Positions 1 through 8,674 of a DNA stretch of 64,000 nucleotides are shown in pieces (positions within the stretch are counted from its first letter, which is position 1; every line of letters begins with the position of its first letter). The stretch is from an uncultured bacterium. GTDB lineage: Bacteria > Planctomycetota > JAJSAM01 > JAJVHW01. Both the position numbers and the translations under genes were made by a program. The DNA lies in the NCBI GenBank assembly GCA_937996235.1, contig CALKVK010000006.1, positions 310,001 through 374,000 on the forward strand, written 5' to 3'. Under the pieces are notes generated by a model. That model saw nothing but the letters and a program-made list of their open reading frames with translations. It had not been told where the DNA came from and searched no databases.

Positions 1-52
1 GCGAGGTCTCCTCCCGCTTCACCCGACCGCGCCTGCCGCCGATCCAGAGAGC

Positions 53-808
53 GTGGCGCAACCATCGACTCTCGCACACCCCGACCTCGTGCCGCTGCCG
101 CGCGGACCGGCGCGGGCGCGGGACTGGTTCGGGTGGAGGGTGTTCGGAATCGTCGTCGGGGCGCTGCTCCTCTGCCTGCTGTCGTTGGTGGTGCTGAGCG
201 TCTGCAGTCCCGCGTACAGTCACTGTGACTGCCATACGACTGGGGTTGCCACGCTCCGGGGGATCGCGAGCGCCGAGGCCCAGTTCCTGGCCGCGGGGGC
301 GGTCGACATCGACGGGGATGGCGTGCCCGAGTACGGCAGCTTCCGCGAACTCAGCGGTGCGGCGCGACTCCGCGGTCGCACCACGCACCTCGACCCAGCG
401 GTGCTCTCGGGCGTGTACCGAACGCCCGACGCCACGGGAGCCGTCTCTCGTGCGACCTACAGGTTCCGTCTCTACGTCAGGAGCTCGGCCGGGTCGTGGG
501 TCTGCCCGGGCACCGATCCGGATGCGGTCGATGCGGACGCCGCCGAGCGCGGCTTCCTCTGCTACGCGTGGCCGGTGACCCAGTGCCGGGCGCAACATCG
601 TGCGACGTACGTGATCGACGAGGCCGGCACGATGCTGGCCCGGCCTTCTCACGACGGTCGCGCAGATCGTGACGACCACTCCCGCGCAGTCGAGGTCCGG
701 CCTGCACGCGGCGAGCACGGAGCGCGCAGCGGGCAGCCTCCTGAGCGAGGACAGAGCGTCGCGGGCAAGGCGCCGAGGCGATCGCGACGCCGTGGCGTCG
801 CAGAGTGA
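53..808 (+). CDS. Prepilin-like membrane-anchored protein (planctomycete type)
   Basis: The GTG start gives 251 residues. One hydrophobic segment lies at about residues 27-52, followed by an extracytoplasmic Cys-rich stretch (CDCHTTG) and the signature TLRGIASAEAQF ... DIDGDGVPEYGSFREL. That signature is shared with planctomycete prepilin-like or type II secretion pseudopilin-like proteins, which also carry the later 'CYAWP' and 'YVIDEAGTMLA' blocks seen here. The usual N-terminal prepilin peptidase motif is not obvious; a charged 26-residue stretch precedes the hydrophobic segment instead. The last 45 residues are Arg/Gly-rich and look unlike a folded domain, so a frameshifted or decayed tail is possible. 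The gene stands alone at the window edge. Family assignment is by motif recognition; the function in secretion or piliation is inference. Confidence 0.65.
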   Translation: MAQPSTLAHPDLVPLPRGPARARDWFGWRVFGIVVGALLLCLLSLVVLSVCSPAYSHCDCHTTGVATLRGIASAEAQFLAAGAVDIDGDGVPEYGSFRELSGAARLRGRTTHLDPAVLSGVYRTPDATGAVSRATYRFRLYVRSSAGSWVCPGTDPDAVDADAAERGFLCYAWPVTQCRAQHRATYVIDEAGTMLARPSHDGRADRDDHSRAVEVRPARGEHGARSGQPPERGQSVAGKAPRRSRRRGVAE

Positions 809-1210
809 GCGAGGGTGCGGCGGAGCCGCACGAGGAGGCTCCTGCGGAGCCTCCGAGACGAGCGAACGCGGAGCGGAGGCCGAAGGCCGAAGCGGAGGGG
901 AGGCAACGCAGCACGCGGCGCTCTGGACCGCTCAGGTGCGCGAGCCGTCGTGAGAAGGTCGGGCTCTGGATCCACGAGCCGGCGTTCGTCGGCTCGATCG
1001 GTCCGCGGCCCGACGCCGCGCCGGGCGCCGGACTGCCGACAGGGCTGCAGGCGGGAACCGCTGCGGACGGGCGGGTCTGGAGTCTCGTGAACTGAGGTTC
1101 GACGCGCTCTCCGAACAGAGGCTGACGGTGCCCGCGCCGGCGCGCGCTCAGCCGCGCTGGGGTGCGCCCAGTTACCCCTCGGTCTACGTGTCTCGGCCTC
1201 GACGCTGCAC
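809..1210. other. Non-coding stretch with tandem short-loop hairpins
   Basis: No convincing gene is present here. Right after the stop of the prepilin-like gene there are two perfect hairpins with 3-nt loops: arms GTGCGGC/GCCGCAC at 815-831 (loop GGA) and GGAGGCTCC/GGAGCCTCC at 834-854 (loop TGC). A third, weaker one (GGCC-GAA-GGCC) lies near 880. They could act as a composite terminator or belong to an intergenic repeat family. The rest, up to the vapBC operator, holds only a copy of the 12.5-kb repeat and otherwise nothing I recognise. Confidence 0.5.
927..965 (+). repeat. Diverged copy of the 12.5-kb dispersed repeat
   Basis: About 31 of 39 positions match the segment at 12483-12521. The shared blocks are ACCGCTC, GGTGCG, CGTC and TCGGGCT, and most differences are transitions. 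It is intergenic in both places, which points to a small dispersed repeat rather than conserved coding sequence. Confidence 0.45.
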
Positions 1211-1243
1211 GTGTAGCACGAGACCCGTGCTACACTGGCGGCG
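1211..1243 (+). promoter_or_regulatory. vapBC operator and promoter
   Basis: A perfect inverted repeat with 10-bp arms (GTGTAGCACG and CGTGCTACAC) separated by 5 bp spans 1211-1235. The right arm contains TACACT (1231-1236), a plausible -10 hexamer placed 7 nt before the ATG of vapB, so the transcript is probably leaderless. VapB-type antitoxins, alone or with VapC, usually bind such palindromes and repress their own operon. The overlap of operator and -10 fits direct autorepression. No clear -35 is visible. Confidence 0.7.
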
Positions 1244-1489
1244 ATGACGAACTTGACGCTGACGGTCGACGAGGATGTCTTGCGGCGGGCGCGGATCCGC
1301 GCTCTCGAGCGCGGAACTTCAGTGAACGCGGTGCTTCGCGAGTTCCTGGCTGCGTACGCCGGTGCCTGCGACGAGCATCAGCGCGCCGTCCGGTCGCTGC
1401 TCGATCTCGCGGCACGTACGAGTGCCGGCCGCGGTCGGGCAACCTGGTCACGCGACGCTCTCCACGACCGCGGTGCAGCGCATGGTTGA
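1244..1489 (+). CDS. vapB: VapB-like ribbon-helix-helix antitoxin
   Basis: This is an 81-residue protein. The N-terminal beta strand (MTNLTLTVDEDVL) and the helices RRARIRALERGTSVNAVLREFLAAYAG form the ribbon-helix-helix DNA-binding fold of VapB/CopG antitoxins. The C-terminal half should wrap and inhibit the toxin. The stop codon lies 8 nt inside the downstream PIN gene, so the two are translationally coupled. A perfect palindromic operator sits directly upstream. The protein should neutralise VapC and autoregulate the operon. The last 25 residues are Arg/Gly-rich and lie partly antiparallel to no known motif, which is common for the variable tails of these antitoxins. Confidence 0.8.
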   Translation: MTNLTLTVDEDVLRRARIRALERGTSVNAVLREFLAAYAGACDEHQRAVRSLLDLAARTSAGRGRATWSRDALHDRGAAHG

Positions 1490-1907
1490 GCGGACGTTCC
1501 TCGACACGAACGTACTGGTGTATGTCTTCGACGACGACTCCGGGCTCAAGCAGGAGCGCGCGCGCAGCATCGTCGCCGACGCCTCTTCGGGTGCCTACGT
1601 GGTCAGCACGCAGGTGCTCCAGGAGTTCTTCGTGGTCGTCACGCGCAAGCTCGAGCGTCGGATGACTCACGACGCCGCCGCGCAGGCCGTCACCGCGCTG
1701 GCCCGGCTCCCCGTCGCGAACCTGGACGCGGCGTCCGTGCTCGCAGCCGTGGATCGCGTCGGCCGCCATTCCATGTCGCTGTGGGACTCCCTCGTCATCC
1801 AGGCGGCCGTCGAGAGCGGCTGCACGCGCGTGCTGACCGAGGATCTGCACGACGGGCAGAGCATCGACGGCGTGCGCATCGAGAACCCCTTCCGCGACGC
1901 GACGTGA
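1482..1907 (+). CDS. vapC: VapC-like PIN-domain ribonuclease toxin
   Basis: From ATG 1482 the product is 141 residues, a typical VapC length. The start overlaps the antitoxin gene by 8 nt. PIN acidic residues are visible: Asp8 in TFLDTNVL, Glu48 in VLQEFF, Asp102 in LWDSLV and the Glu120/Asp121 pair in LTEDL, which together coordinate Mg2+ or Mn2+ for RNA cleavage. VapC enzymes usually cut tRNA or rRNA; the target here cannot be read from sequence. All catalytic positions are intact, so the toxin should be active. An upstream in-frame ATG at 1362 lies inside vapB and is not a likely start. Confidence 0.88.
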   Translation: MVERTFLDTNVLVYVFDDDSGLKQERARSIVADASSGAYVVSTQVLQEFFVVVTRKLERRMTHDAAAQAVTALARLPVANLDAASVLAAVDRVGRHSMSLWDSLVIQAAVESGCTRVLTEDLHDGQSIDGVRIENPFRDAT

Positions 1908-2003
1908 TCGCCGGTCGAAGACGGCGCGCCGCAGGAGCGCCCCGGACAGCCGCAACCCGCGCTCCGTGGTAGGGTTCGGAGGGGTCGCGGACGGGAGGCG
2001 GCG

Positions 2004-3362
2004 ATGGTGGCTCGGTGGGCGCACGCGGCGTGTCTGGCACTCGTGCTGACGGCGCCGGCGCTGCGCGACGCGCGTGCGCAGGACGACGACGTCGCGGACC
2101 TCCTGAAGGACGACGACGCCGACGAGAGCGAGGCGCGCCGCATCGAGCGCGTCCGGCGCCTCGGCGAGTCCGATCACCAGAGCTCCGCCGAGGCGCTCGC
2201 GGAGGTCGTGCGGACGTCGTCCAGCGTCGCCGTGCGGCGTGAGGCGGCGCGGTGTCTCGGGGAGATGAAGACGGCACGCGCCCCGGCGCTGCTCTCTGAA
2301 CTCATCGTCGACGGCGGTCCGCTTGCGGTGCGCGAGGCGGTCGCGCGCGCGGCGCTCTCCCAGGACGGCGGCCTCGAGCGTGTCGTCCGACGCATCGCGG
2401 CGAAGCAGGACGACGCGCTCGGACGGATCGCGCTGGTGGCCGCACTCGGCAGCGGCACGGACCCCGGGTCGCGGCGCGCGCTCGACGTGCTGGCGCTCGG
2501 CGAGGACGACGACGCGCGCGCCACGGCGCTCGCCGCGCTGCGCGCTCGCGCCGACGCGGGCGAGCTGGCGCACGAGGTCGCCGCGATCGTGGTCGGCGAG
2601 CGCGACCACGTCGATTCGCTCGTCACCGCGCTGGACCTCCTCCGGAACGCGGCGCTCGGCCCGCTCGAACCGCTCGACGAGAGACTGCGGCGGCTCGCGT
2701 CGCATCCGGTGGAGGCCGTCGCGGCGCGCGCCACGTACCTGCAGGAACGGCTGGCGTGGCTGCGCGAGATGGCGGAGCGCGACCGCGTCCGCGGCACGCA
2801 GTACGCGAAGCCCGGGGAGGACCCGCGCGAGCCGGAGTTCTCACGTCCGGCGATCGACGAGATCTGGTCCATCGACACGACCGCGTCGCAGCGCGGGCCG
2901 AAGATCCGGCGGCTGAAGGACCGGATCGCGGAGTCGATCCAGTCGTCGGTCGAGCGGGGGACCGACATGCGCGTGGGGATCGTCCTCTACCGCGACGATC
3001 TGCGGGACGCGAACCAGCGGCGCAAGAGCTACCGCACGAAGTCGCTCCCGCTGACGTACGACCTGCGCGAGGTGCTGCGCTTCGTCGACGCGATCTCGGC
3101 CGACGGCGTCGACACCGACGGCCAGTGCATCAGCGCCGCGCTTCACGAGGGACTCGGCCGCATGCCCTGGCGGAGCGACGCGCGGCGGCGCATGCACCTC
3201 GTCGCCGAGAACATGGTGGACCGTCCGCAGGCGTGCGGGCGCCTCGCGCGTCTCTACACGCAGCAGGGCGACATCGCCCTGCTGATCTACTCGCAGCACC
3301 GCATGAGCGATCAGTTGCGCGCCCTCGCAGCGGCGGCGGGGACGACCCTCGAAGGCTTCTGA
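2004..3362 (+). CDS. Secreted HEAT-repeat protein with C-terminal VWA-like domain
   Basis: The product has 452 residues. A signal peptide ends near residue 26 (ALRDARA-Q). Residues 40-250 are alpha-helical HEAT-like repeats (AVRREAARCLGEMK, AVREAVARAALSQ). From about residue 287 a von Willebrand factor A-like domain starts with IWSIDTTASQ, where D291-x-T293-x-S295 is a usable MIDAS variant. It continues with DTDGQCISAALHEGLGRMPW and ends with the strand IALLIYSQH. HEAT plus VWA suggests a periplasmic scaffold or binding protein rather than an enzyme. GGGAGG about 6 nt upstream of the ATG supports this start. It converges on the cyclase-like gene downstream. The specific partner is unknown. 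Confidence 0.7.
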   Translation: MVARWAHAACLALVLTAPALRDARAQDDDVADLLKDDDADESEARRIERVRRLGESDHQSSAEALAEVVRTSSSVAVRREAARCLGEMKTARAPALLSELIVDGGPLAVREAVARAALSQDGGLERVVRRIAAKQDDALGRIALVAALGSGTDPGSRRALDVLALGEDDDARATALAALRARADAGELAHEVAAIVVGERDHVDSLVTALDLLRNAALGPLEPLDERLRRLASHPVEAVAARATYLQERLAWLREMAERDRVRGTQYAKPGEDPREPEFSRPAIDEIWSIDTTASQRGPKIRRLKDRIAESIQSSVERGTDMRVGIVLYRDDLRDANQRRKSYRTKSLPLTYDLREVLRFVDAISADGVDTDGQCISAALHEGLGRMPWRSDARRRMHLVAENMVDRPQACGRLARLYTQQGDIALLIYSQHRMSDQLRALAAAAGTTLEGF

Positions 3363-3383
3363 TCGCTGTGGACGACGAGGACG

Positions 3384-3401
3384 CCGCCGCGCGCGCGGCG
3401 G
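3384..3401. terminator. GC palindrome between convergent genes
   Basis: An 18-nt perfect palindrome of alternating CG (CCGCCGCGC and its mirror) lies in the 48-nt gap between two convergent stop codons. It has no U-tract, so a role as a bidirectional terminator is only suggested by position. Confidence 0.3.
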
Positions 3402-3410
3402 AGCACGGTC

Positions 3411-5054
3411 TCAGCGTTCGTCCTCACCCTCGGCGGGACCGATGACCAGCTTGCCGTCCACGAGCCGCAGACGCGCCTCGAACGCGCCCAGCCAGCGCGT
3501 CCAGAACTCGGTGGCGCTCCGGCGCGACGAGGGCGTTCCCTCGGGGTCGTAGTCGAGTTCCTCGCCCGTCAGCGCGCGCAGCACGTCGTTCGCCGCGGCG
3601 CGCCGCGACGGGTCGTCCGAGTCGAGGTCGCCGACGAGCACACGCACGATGCGCGGCCCGAACCCGGAGAAGCGGGCGGCGAACTCCGCGCGGCGGGCTC
3701 CGGACAGTGTGGACATGCGCTCGACGGCCGCGTGGTAGAGGTCGTACCACTCGAGGCGACGCAGCCGCCATGCGCCCGTCAGGTCGAACCCGTCGGTCGT
3801 CGAGCCGGTGACGGCGAACCGGTCGCGAGGCGTGGTGGCGCGGCCGATGGGCTCCGTCGCGCGCGCGAGGAACAGGACCGCGAACGCGGTGCGCAGCCAA
3901 GGAGGGTAGGCGCCGGGATTGACCGATACCTGCCAGCTACCGTTGCTTTGCTGGTGCGCGAGCAGCTCGCGGGCCCCGTCCTCGTACCAACTCGTGGATC
4001 CGACCTTCGTCGAGTCGAGCAGCATTCCGACGCGCTCGAGCGCGTAGAGGTTGTACGTCGCGCAGGAAATGTGCGCGTCGCGGCCGGAGATGCGCCAGCC
4101 GGCCTGGTCCATGTGCTCGGAGAGCCACGCGGCGGCCTTCACCTGCAGCGGGTCCTTGGCCGCCTCCTCGGGGCTCGTGCAGGCTCCGGAGATCTCGCCC
4201 GCCATGAGATACGAGGCGAGCCACGACACCGTCGCCCCGAAGTACTCGGGGTCGCCCGTCGGCCGCCCGCCGACGATGCTCGGCTCGAAGATCTTGTAGT
4301 AGAAGCCGCCGTCCGGGCACTGCGCCTGCATCACGGTGGCCCGCAGGCGCAGCGCCGCCGTGTCCGAGACGGGGATGCCGCGTGCGTGCGCGGCTCGCAG
4401 GCCGAAGAGGGCGTAGAGCGTCGTCGAGCAGTTGCCGGTTGCGCCTCTCGCTGAACTCGCGACGCCCTGGCGACTGCGCGGCGGCGCCGCCCAGATGGGG
4501 AGATAGTCCCAGCTCCCGTCGCTGCAGTACGCGTCGTCGAGCATCGCCACGGTCCCGACGACGAGCTCGTCGTCGGAGCGGGCACCCGCGTCGAGCAGGA
4601 ACTGCACGGCGAGCCCGGCTGCGTACACGTCCACGGCCGGCTGGTTGCGGTGTCGGCTCCAGCGACTCCGCAGACTCGTCGCGACGGCGTCGCGTGCGCT
4701 CCGCACCCGCGGGTCGCTCGCCGGCACGCCGCCGTGTCGAAGCGCGAGTCCGCAGAGCGCGTTGTGGCCGACGTCCCACGCCATCCCGGTCTCGGTCAAG
4801 GGGCGCAGCCACTTCCCGGTCTCGCCCTGACGTGCCGAGAGGTACGCGACGCCGCGATCGATCGCGGCGTCGATGCGCCGCTGGAGCTCGGGCGGCGCCC
4901 ACTTCGGGGACGGGTTCGGGGCCGGAGCTGCGGCCGCGTCGGCCGGCTCCTCCGCACGTGCCGGGGCTCCGCGATGCGCGCCGAGCAACGCGACGAGGCA
5001 CAGCGCCCGAGCGACGCGCACGAGCGGGCGACGTCTCTCGTTCGCTGCCGACAT
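3411..5054 (-). CDS. Secreted prenyltransferase/squalene-oxidase-repeat (toroidal) protein
   Basis: From ATG at 5054 (preceded by GGGGGAGGCGGG) the product is 547 residues with a signal peptide ending near residue 34 (APARA). The open frame extends further upstream, but that part is Arg/Pro-rich and non-protein-like. The body has alpha-toroid repeats typical of squalene-hopene cyclase and prenyltransferase folds: GVAYLSARQGETGKW, LDDAYCSDGSWDY, MQAQCPDGGFYY and LLAHQQSNGSWQV. The DxDD motif of true squalene cyclases is not visible, and export is unusual for a terpene cyclase. A structural or polysaccharide-related role is as likely as catalysis. A paralogous lipoprotein version lies at 59355. 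Confidence 0.7.
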   Translation of the reverse strand: MSAANERRRPLVRVARALCLVALLGAHRGAPARAEEPADAAAAPAPNPSPKWAPPELQRRIDAAIDRGVAYLSARQGETGKWLRPLTETGMAWDVGHNALCGLALRHGGVPASDPRVRSARDAVATSLRSRWSRHRNQPAVDVYAAGLAVQFLLDAGARSDDELVVGTVAMLDDAYCSDGSWDYLPIWAAPPRSRQGVASSARGATGNCSTTLYALFGLRAAHARGIPVSDTAALRLRATVMQAQCPDGGFYYKIFEPSIVGGRPTGDPEYFGATVSWLASYLMAGEISGACTSPEEAAKDPLQVKAAAWLSEHMDQAGWRISGRDAHISCATYNLYALERVGMLLDSTKVGSTSWYEDGARELLAHQQSNGSWQVSVNPGAYPPWLRTAFAVLFLARATEPIGRATTPRDRFAVTGSTTDGFDLTGAWRLRRLEWYDLYHAAVERMSTLSGARRAEFAARFSGFGPRIVRVLVGDLDSDDPSRRAAANDVLRALTGEELDYDPEGTPSSRRSATEFWTRWLGAFEARLRLVDGKLVIGPAEGEDER

Positions 5055-5293
5055 GACCCGCCTCCCCCGCGCGAACGCGCCTGTCCGCGCGACGTGGGTC
5101 GCGCACTCCACGCGGTCCCACGATAGCGGGGGTGGTCTCCCTGCACAGCGCAGTCGGCACCCGGATCGCGGCGCGGGCGCGCGCCCTGCCGCCCGCGCGT
5201 CCGCGCACTCCGGATGCGGCGGTCGCCACTCGGCGCATCGAACGAACCTCCCGGGGCGGTCCGTGCGCGCGAGGCGTCGCTCGTTACCCGGCG

Positions 5294-5322
5294 TTGACAC
5301 GCCGTGAGGCCGTGCATAGAAC
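5294..5322 (+). promoter_or_regulatory. Sigma-70-like promoter of the 983-residue protein gene
   Basis: A perfect -35 hexamer TTGACA (5294-5299) is followed after 17 bp by TAGAAC (5317-5322). The ATG at 5349 is 26 nt downstream, leaving room for a short leader. This is the most canonical promoter in the window. It also argues against any start upstream of 5349. Confidence 0.65.
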
Positions 5323-5348
5323 GCTCAGAGAGCCGCATCGGGGGAACG

Positions 5349-8300
5349 ATGTCGGAAGCAGGACCCCAAGGCGCAGACTCACACGCGTCGCGCCGCGCCC
5401 GGCGCCGCGATCCCGCTGCCCGGCGTGCGTGGATGGTCGGCGTCGCCGTTGCAGTCGTCCTCTCGGCGATCGCAGCGCTGCTGGTCGCGCATCGTGCCGA
5501 CGAGCCGGACGGCGTGCCTGTCGACTCGGCGCCGGGGTCCGGAGTGCTGCGCTTCCGCATCACGGACGCGAGCGGTTCTGCATCCACGACCGGCGCGCAT
5601 GCGCGGGTCCTGAACGGCGAGCGTGTCGTGGCCGAAGCCGACGTGCGACCGGGAGCCCTCGCCGAGTTCCGGGGCCTTCCGTGCGACGTGCCACTCGTGC
5701 TCGACGTGACGAGCGCTGCGGACGCGGAGCGTGCCGCCGTATCACTCGTGCACCTGCGCGACGCGACCGACGACCTCGGCTGGATCCAGACCACACCGCC
5801 GGCCAGCCTCCGGGTGCGGGTGGTGGGGCAACGCGGCGAGCCGGTGCCCGGTGCATCGGTCGCCGCCATCCCCGCGCTCGTACAGCCGCAGGGTTACTCG
5901 GCGGGCCGCGTCGCCACGTGGATCGGGCTGGCGTCTCGCGCAGCCGGTATCGCGGGGAGCGTCACGGACGGGACCGGCTGCGCGCTGCTCGAGGGCCTGC
6001 CTCGAGCGGAGCTGAGCATCCGTGTCGCCGCACCGGACCGCGCGGTCGTCGCCGTCGTCGCCGACACGCGCTTCGAGGAGTCCATCGCCGTCCAGCAGCC
6101 CGACGCCGCGGATGTTCGCGTCCACGTGCTCGACGCGGCCGGCCGGCCCGTGCGCGAAGGCGTTCGCGTGTCCGCAGCCGGCCCGGCACTCGTGTCCGAG
6201 CCGCGACTCGCGGTCGCCGGACGCGACGCGTTCACGGATTCCGACGGGACCGCGCGACTGACGGGGTTGCAGCCCGGGGAGTTCGTGGTGTTCGTCGCGT
6301 CGGGTGCGGGAGACGCGCTGGTTCCGCGCGGACGGTTCCGATGCCCCGTCACGGATCCCGTTGAAGTCGTCGACGCGGGCGACGCACGCGTCCTCGGGGG
6401 TGTCCACGTGCCGTCCGGGAGCGGCGTGGCGAGCGGGGACGCCGGTCGCATTCTGGTGGAGGCGGAGTACCTCGCGTCGGGAGTGAAGTGGTGCACGTCC
6501 GTCGCGACGGACGTCGAGTCGCCGTTCGTCGTCACGCTCCCGGCTCCCGCGAACCTGGTGCGAGTGACGGCGCGGGTCCGCAGCGCCGGGCTGAATCCAT
6601 GCCTCGACGAACCGCTGACGGTATGCCCCGGAGCTTCGGTCCGGCTGAGTCAGCCGATCGAGTTCCCCGCCACGAGGCGGTATCACCTCGACCTGGGCCG
6701 AAGCCTCCGCCGTCCGCGGGCGGCGGACGTCCAGTTCCTGGATGCCGACGGCATCCGGCGCGCGCAGACGATTGCCGACGAGGCCGGGCGCGTCGCGTTC
6801 GACGTGCCGGAAGGCGTCGTCGAGGTGCGCGCCACCCAGGCGGACGGGGAGTGGGTGCAGTTCGAGATCGGTCGCGACGCCGACGCCGACGACGCGAGCG
6901 GGACCGTGATGTCGGACCCGGCGCACGGACCCGCGTCCTGGCGCACCGTACGCGTGACGGTGCAGCACGACGGCGTGCCGGTGCGCGCTGCGGCCGTGGC
7001 GATACGACGTCTCGGCTGGACCACCTCCGTGTTCACGGACGCCACAGGATCCGCGCTCGTTCGCGTGGGACCCGAGCCGACCGTCCTCTCCTGCGCCGCG
7101 CCGCAGGGGTTCGGCGAGGCCGAGATCGACGCACCTCCTGGCTCGGCGACGGTCCCGGCGGCGGTGGCGATCAGATTGACGCGGGCTCCGCGCGCACGCG
7201 TCGACGATGCACCCGCGCTGCTGCGGCCCCTGGCCGTGCTGGGGCGGGCAGGCGCCGGCTCCGAATGGACGCGGTATCCGCGGGTCCGCTTCTCCGCCCC
7301 GGACCCAGGCACGCTGATCGCGTACCCGACTCGGCTGACGGAGCGCGCGTCTCCCGATCCCGAGGAGCGGTGCATCCTCGTGGACGAAGGTCCCGAGGCG
7401 GGTGGATTGCGGGCCGTGCTCGTGGCGACCGACGGAGATCAGCTCACTTCGACGTCCATGCGACCCGCGCAGCCGCACGTGCAAGTCCGAGTCCTCGACG
7501 GGCAACGCCCCTTGGCGGGGGCGCGGTGCGAACTCGCCCCGGAGTCGGTCACGATCGACGGCTCGCGGTTGCGCTGCGACTCAGTACTGAGCCCGAGTCT
7601 CAGCCTTGTGGCGAATGCCGACACCGACGGCGTTGCCCGTTTCGACCGGGTCCTGCCGGGGGTCTATCGCGTGACGGCCCGAGTCGGGGACCTGCGCTAT
7701 CTCGGCGACTGCGTGGTGGAGCGCTCGACGGGCGAGGAGCCGGTGAGCGTGCACTGCGTGCAGTCCTGCCGACTCAGGATCGTGCTGGCGATGGCGGACG
7801 GATCGCCGGTCCCGGCGTGCGAGTTGTCCCTGTCCCGTGACGTGCCTCTCGCCGGCGTACGGAACCGACTCCTCGTTCGCCACGGAGGCGGATCCGACGT
7901 CTTCGTGGAGGGAGTGAGAGCCGGAACGCACTTCCTCCATCTCGGTCCGGCCTTCGGCGCTGCACAGCAGTTCTGCCCTCAGTCGATCCGTGGAATCGAT
8001 CCAGTCGAGACTGCGGAGCTGAACGTCGTGCTGGACCCTGGAGAACTCGTGCACGGGCGTGTACAGCCGCCGCACGGGCCCGCCGGCGTCGAGGAGTCCA
8101 TCGCGTTCGAGCCGGTGGACCACTCCCACCCGTGGAGGCGCTTCCCGATCGCGGGATCGGGCGAGTTCGACGCACGAGGACTGAGGCCCGGCGAGTACCA
8201 CGTCCGCGTGCTCGACGGCACCATCGGCAACCCCGCGAGCGCGCCCGTTCTCGCGACGGTACGCGTGCCGCTGCAGGGCGAACTGACCGTGCCGCGTTGA
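5349..8300 (+). CDS. Large membrane-anchored protein with carboxypeptidase-regulatory-like beta domains
   Basis: From ATG 5349, chosen because an upstream in-frame ATG at 5304 falls inside the promoter, the product has 983 residues. An Arg-rich N-terminus is followed by one membrane segment at about residues 28-47 (WMVGVAVAVVLSAIAALLVAH). The remainder is a string of beta-sandwich modules with repeated 'VRVVGQRGEPVPGASV', 'TDSDGTARLTGLQPGEF' and 'ADTDGVARFDRVLPGVYRV' motifs. These are typical of carboxypeptidase D regulatory-like (transthyretin-fold) domains. It is probably a surface or periplasmic structural or binding protein. It is divergent from the cyclase-like gene across 295 bp. No catalytic domain is visible. 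Confidence 0.65.
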   Translation: MSEAGPQGADSHASRRARRRDPAARRAWMVGVAVAVVLSAIAALLVAHRADEPDGVPVDSAPGSGVLRFRITDASGSASTTGAHARVLNGERVVAEADVRPGALAEFRGLPCDVPLVLDVTSAADAERAAVSLVHLRDATDDLGWIQTTPPASLRVRVVGQRGEPVPGASVAAIPALVQPQGYSAGRVATWIGLASRAAGIAGSVTDGTGCALLEGLPRAELSIRVAAPDRAVVAVVADTRFEESIAVQQPDAADVRVHVLDAAGRPVREGVRVSAAGPALVSEPRLAVAGRDAFTDSDGTARLTGLQPGEFVVFVASGAGDALVPRGRFRCPVTDPVEVVDAGDARVLGGVHVPSGSGVASGDAGRILVEAEYLASGVKWCTSVATDVESPFVVTLPAPANLVRVTARVRSAGLNPCLDEPLTVCPGASVRLSQPIEFPATRRYHLDLGRSLRRPRAADVQFLDADGIRRAQTIADEAGRVAFDVPEGVVEVRATQADGEWVQFEIGRDADADDASGTVMSDPAHGPASWRTVRVTVQHDGVPVRAAAVAIRRLGWTTSVFTDATGSALVRVGPEPTVLSCAAPQGFGEAEIDAPPGSATVPAAVAIRLTRAPRARVDDAPALLRPLAVLGRAGAGSEWTRYPRVRFSAPDPGTLIAYPTRLTERASPDPEERCILVDEGPEAGGLRAVLVATDGDQLTSTSMRPAQPHVQVRVLDGQRPLAGARCELAPESVTIDGSRLRCDSVLSPSLSLVANADTDGVARFDRVLPGVYRVTARVGDLRYLGDCVVERSTGEEPVSVHCVQSCRLRIVLAMADGSPVPACELSLSRDVPLAGVRNRLLVRHGGGSDVFVEGVRAGTHFLHLGPAFGAAQQFCPQSIRGIDPVETAELNVVLDPGELVHGRVQPPHGPAGVEESIAFEPVDHSHPWRRFPIAGSGEFDARGLRPGEYHVRVLDGTIGNPASAPVLATVRVPLQGELTVPR

Positions 8301-8352
8301 GGGCGCCAATGGCGTGACAAGCGCCGGCAGCGGGCTCCCGTACGCTGTGCCG

Positions 8353-8538
8353 ATGCGCGGAGCGCGTTCTCGCACGTGGCCGGTCCTGCTGCTCGTCGCG
8401 AAACGCCGAGCCCGGCACGTCCTCTCGGCTGAGCGCCCCGGTACCGAGATCTGGTGCGCAGGCTACCGTGTGCCGGTGGCGCGTGCTGGATTCGGTGCTT
8501 CGAGCACGGGTGTCTGCAGGTCTCGATCGTGCGGGTGA
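8353..8538 (+). pseudogene. Possible remnant of a secreted-protein gene
   Basis: TACGCT at 8341-8346 lies 6 nt before an ATG at 8353, matching the leaderless promoter layout seen elsewhere in the window. The first 16 residues look like the start of a signal peptide (RTWPVLLLVA). After that the 61-codon frame becomes Arg/Ser-rich and ends without a recognisable domain. I read it as a decayed gene or a chance frame. The surrounding 8301-8674 otherwise holds only the downstream extension of the minus-strand gene. Confidence 0.25.
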
Positions 8539-8674
8539 AGCGCGCCTAACACCACGCCATGCACGGGATCGACGAGCTGTCCATCGCCGCTTGGATCTTC
8601 GGCACGGCGGGTGCCGGGCAGATGCAGACGATCTGCACGTCGCGCTGATCCGGCAGGACGAGTGCGTCCGTCCC

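Noticed and set aside
3411..5054. Functional squalene-hopene cyclase
   Set aside because: There is a signal peptide and toroid repeats but no DxDD catalytic motif, and no hopanoid genes nearby.
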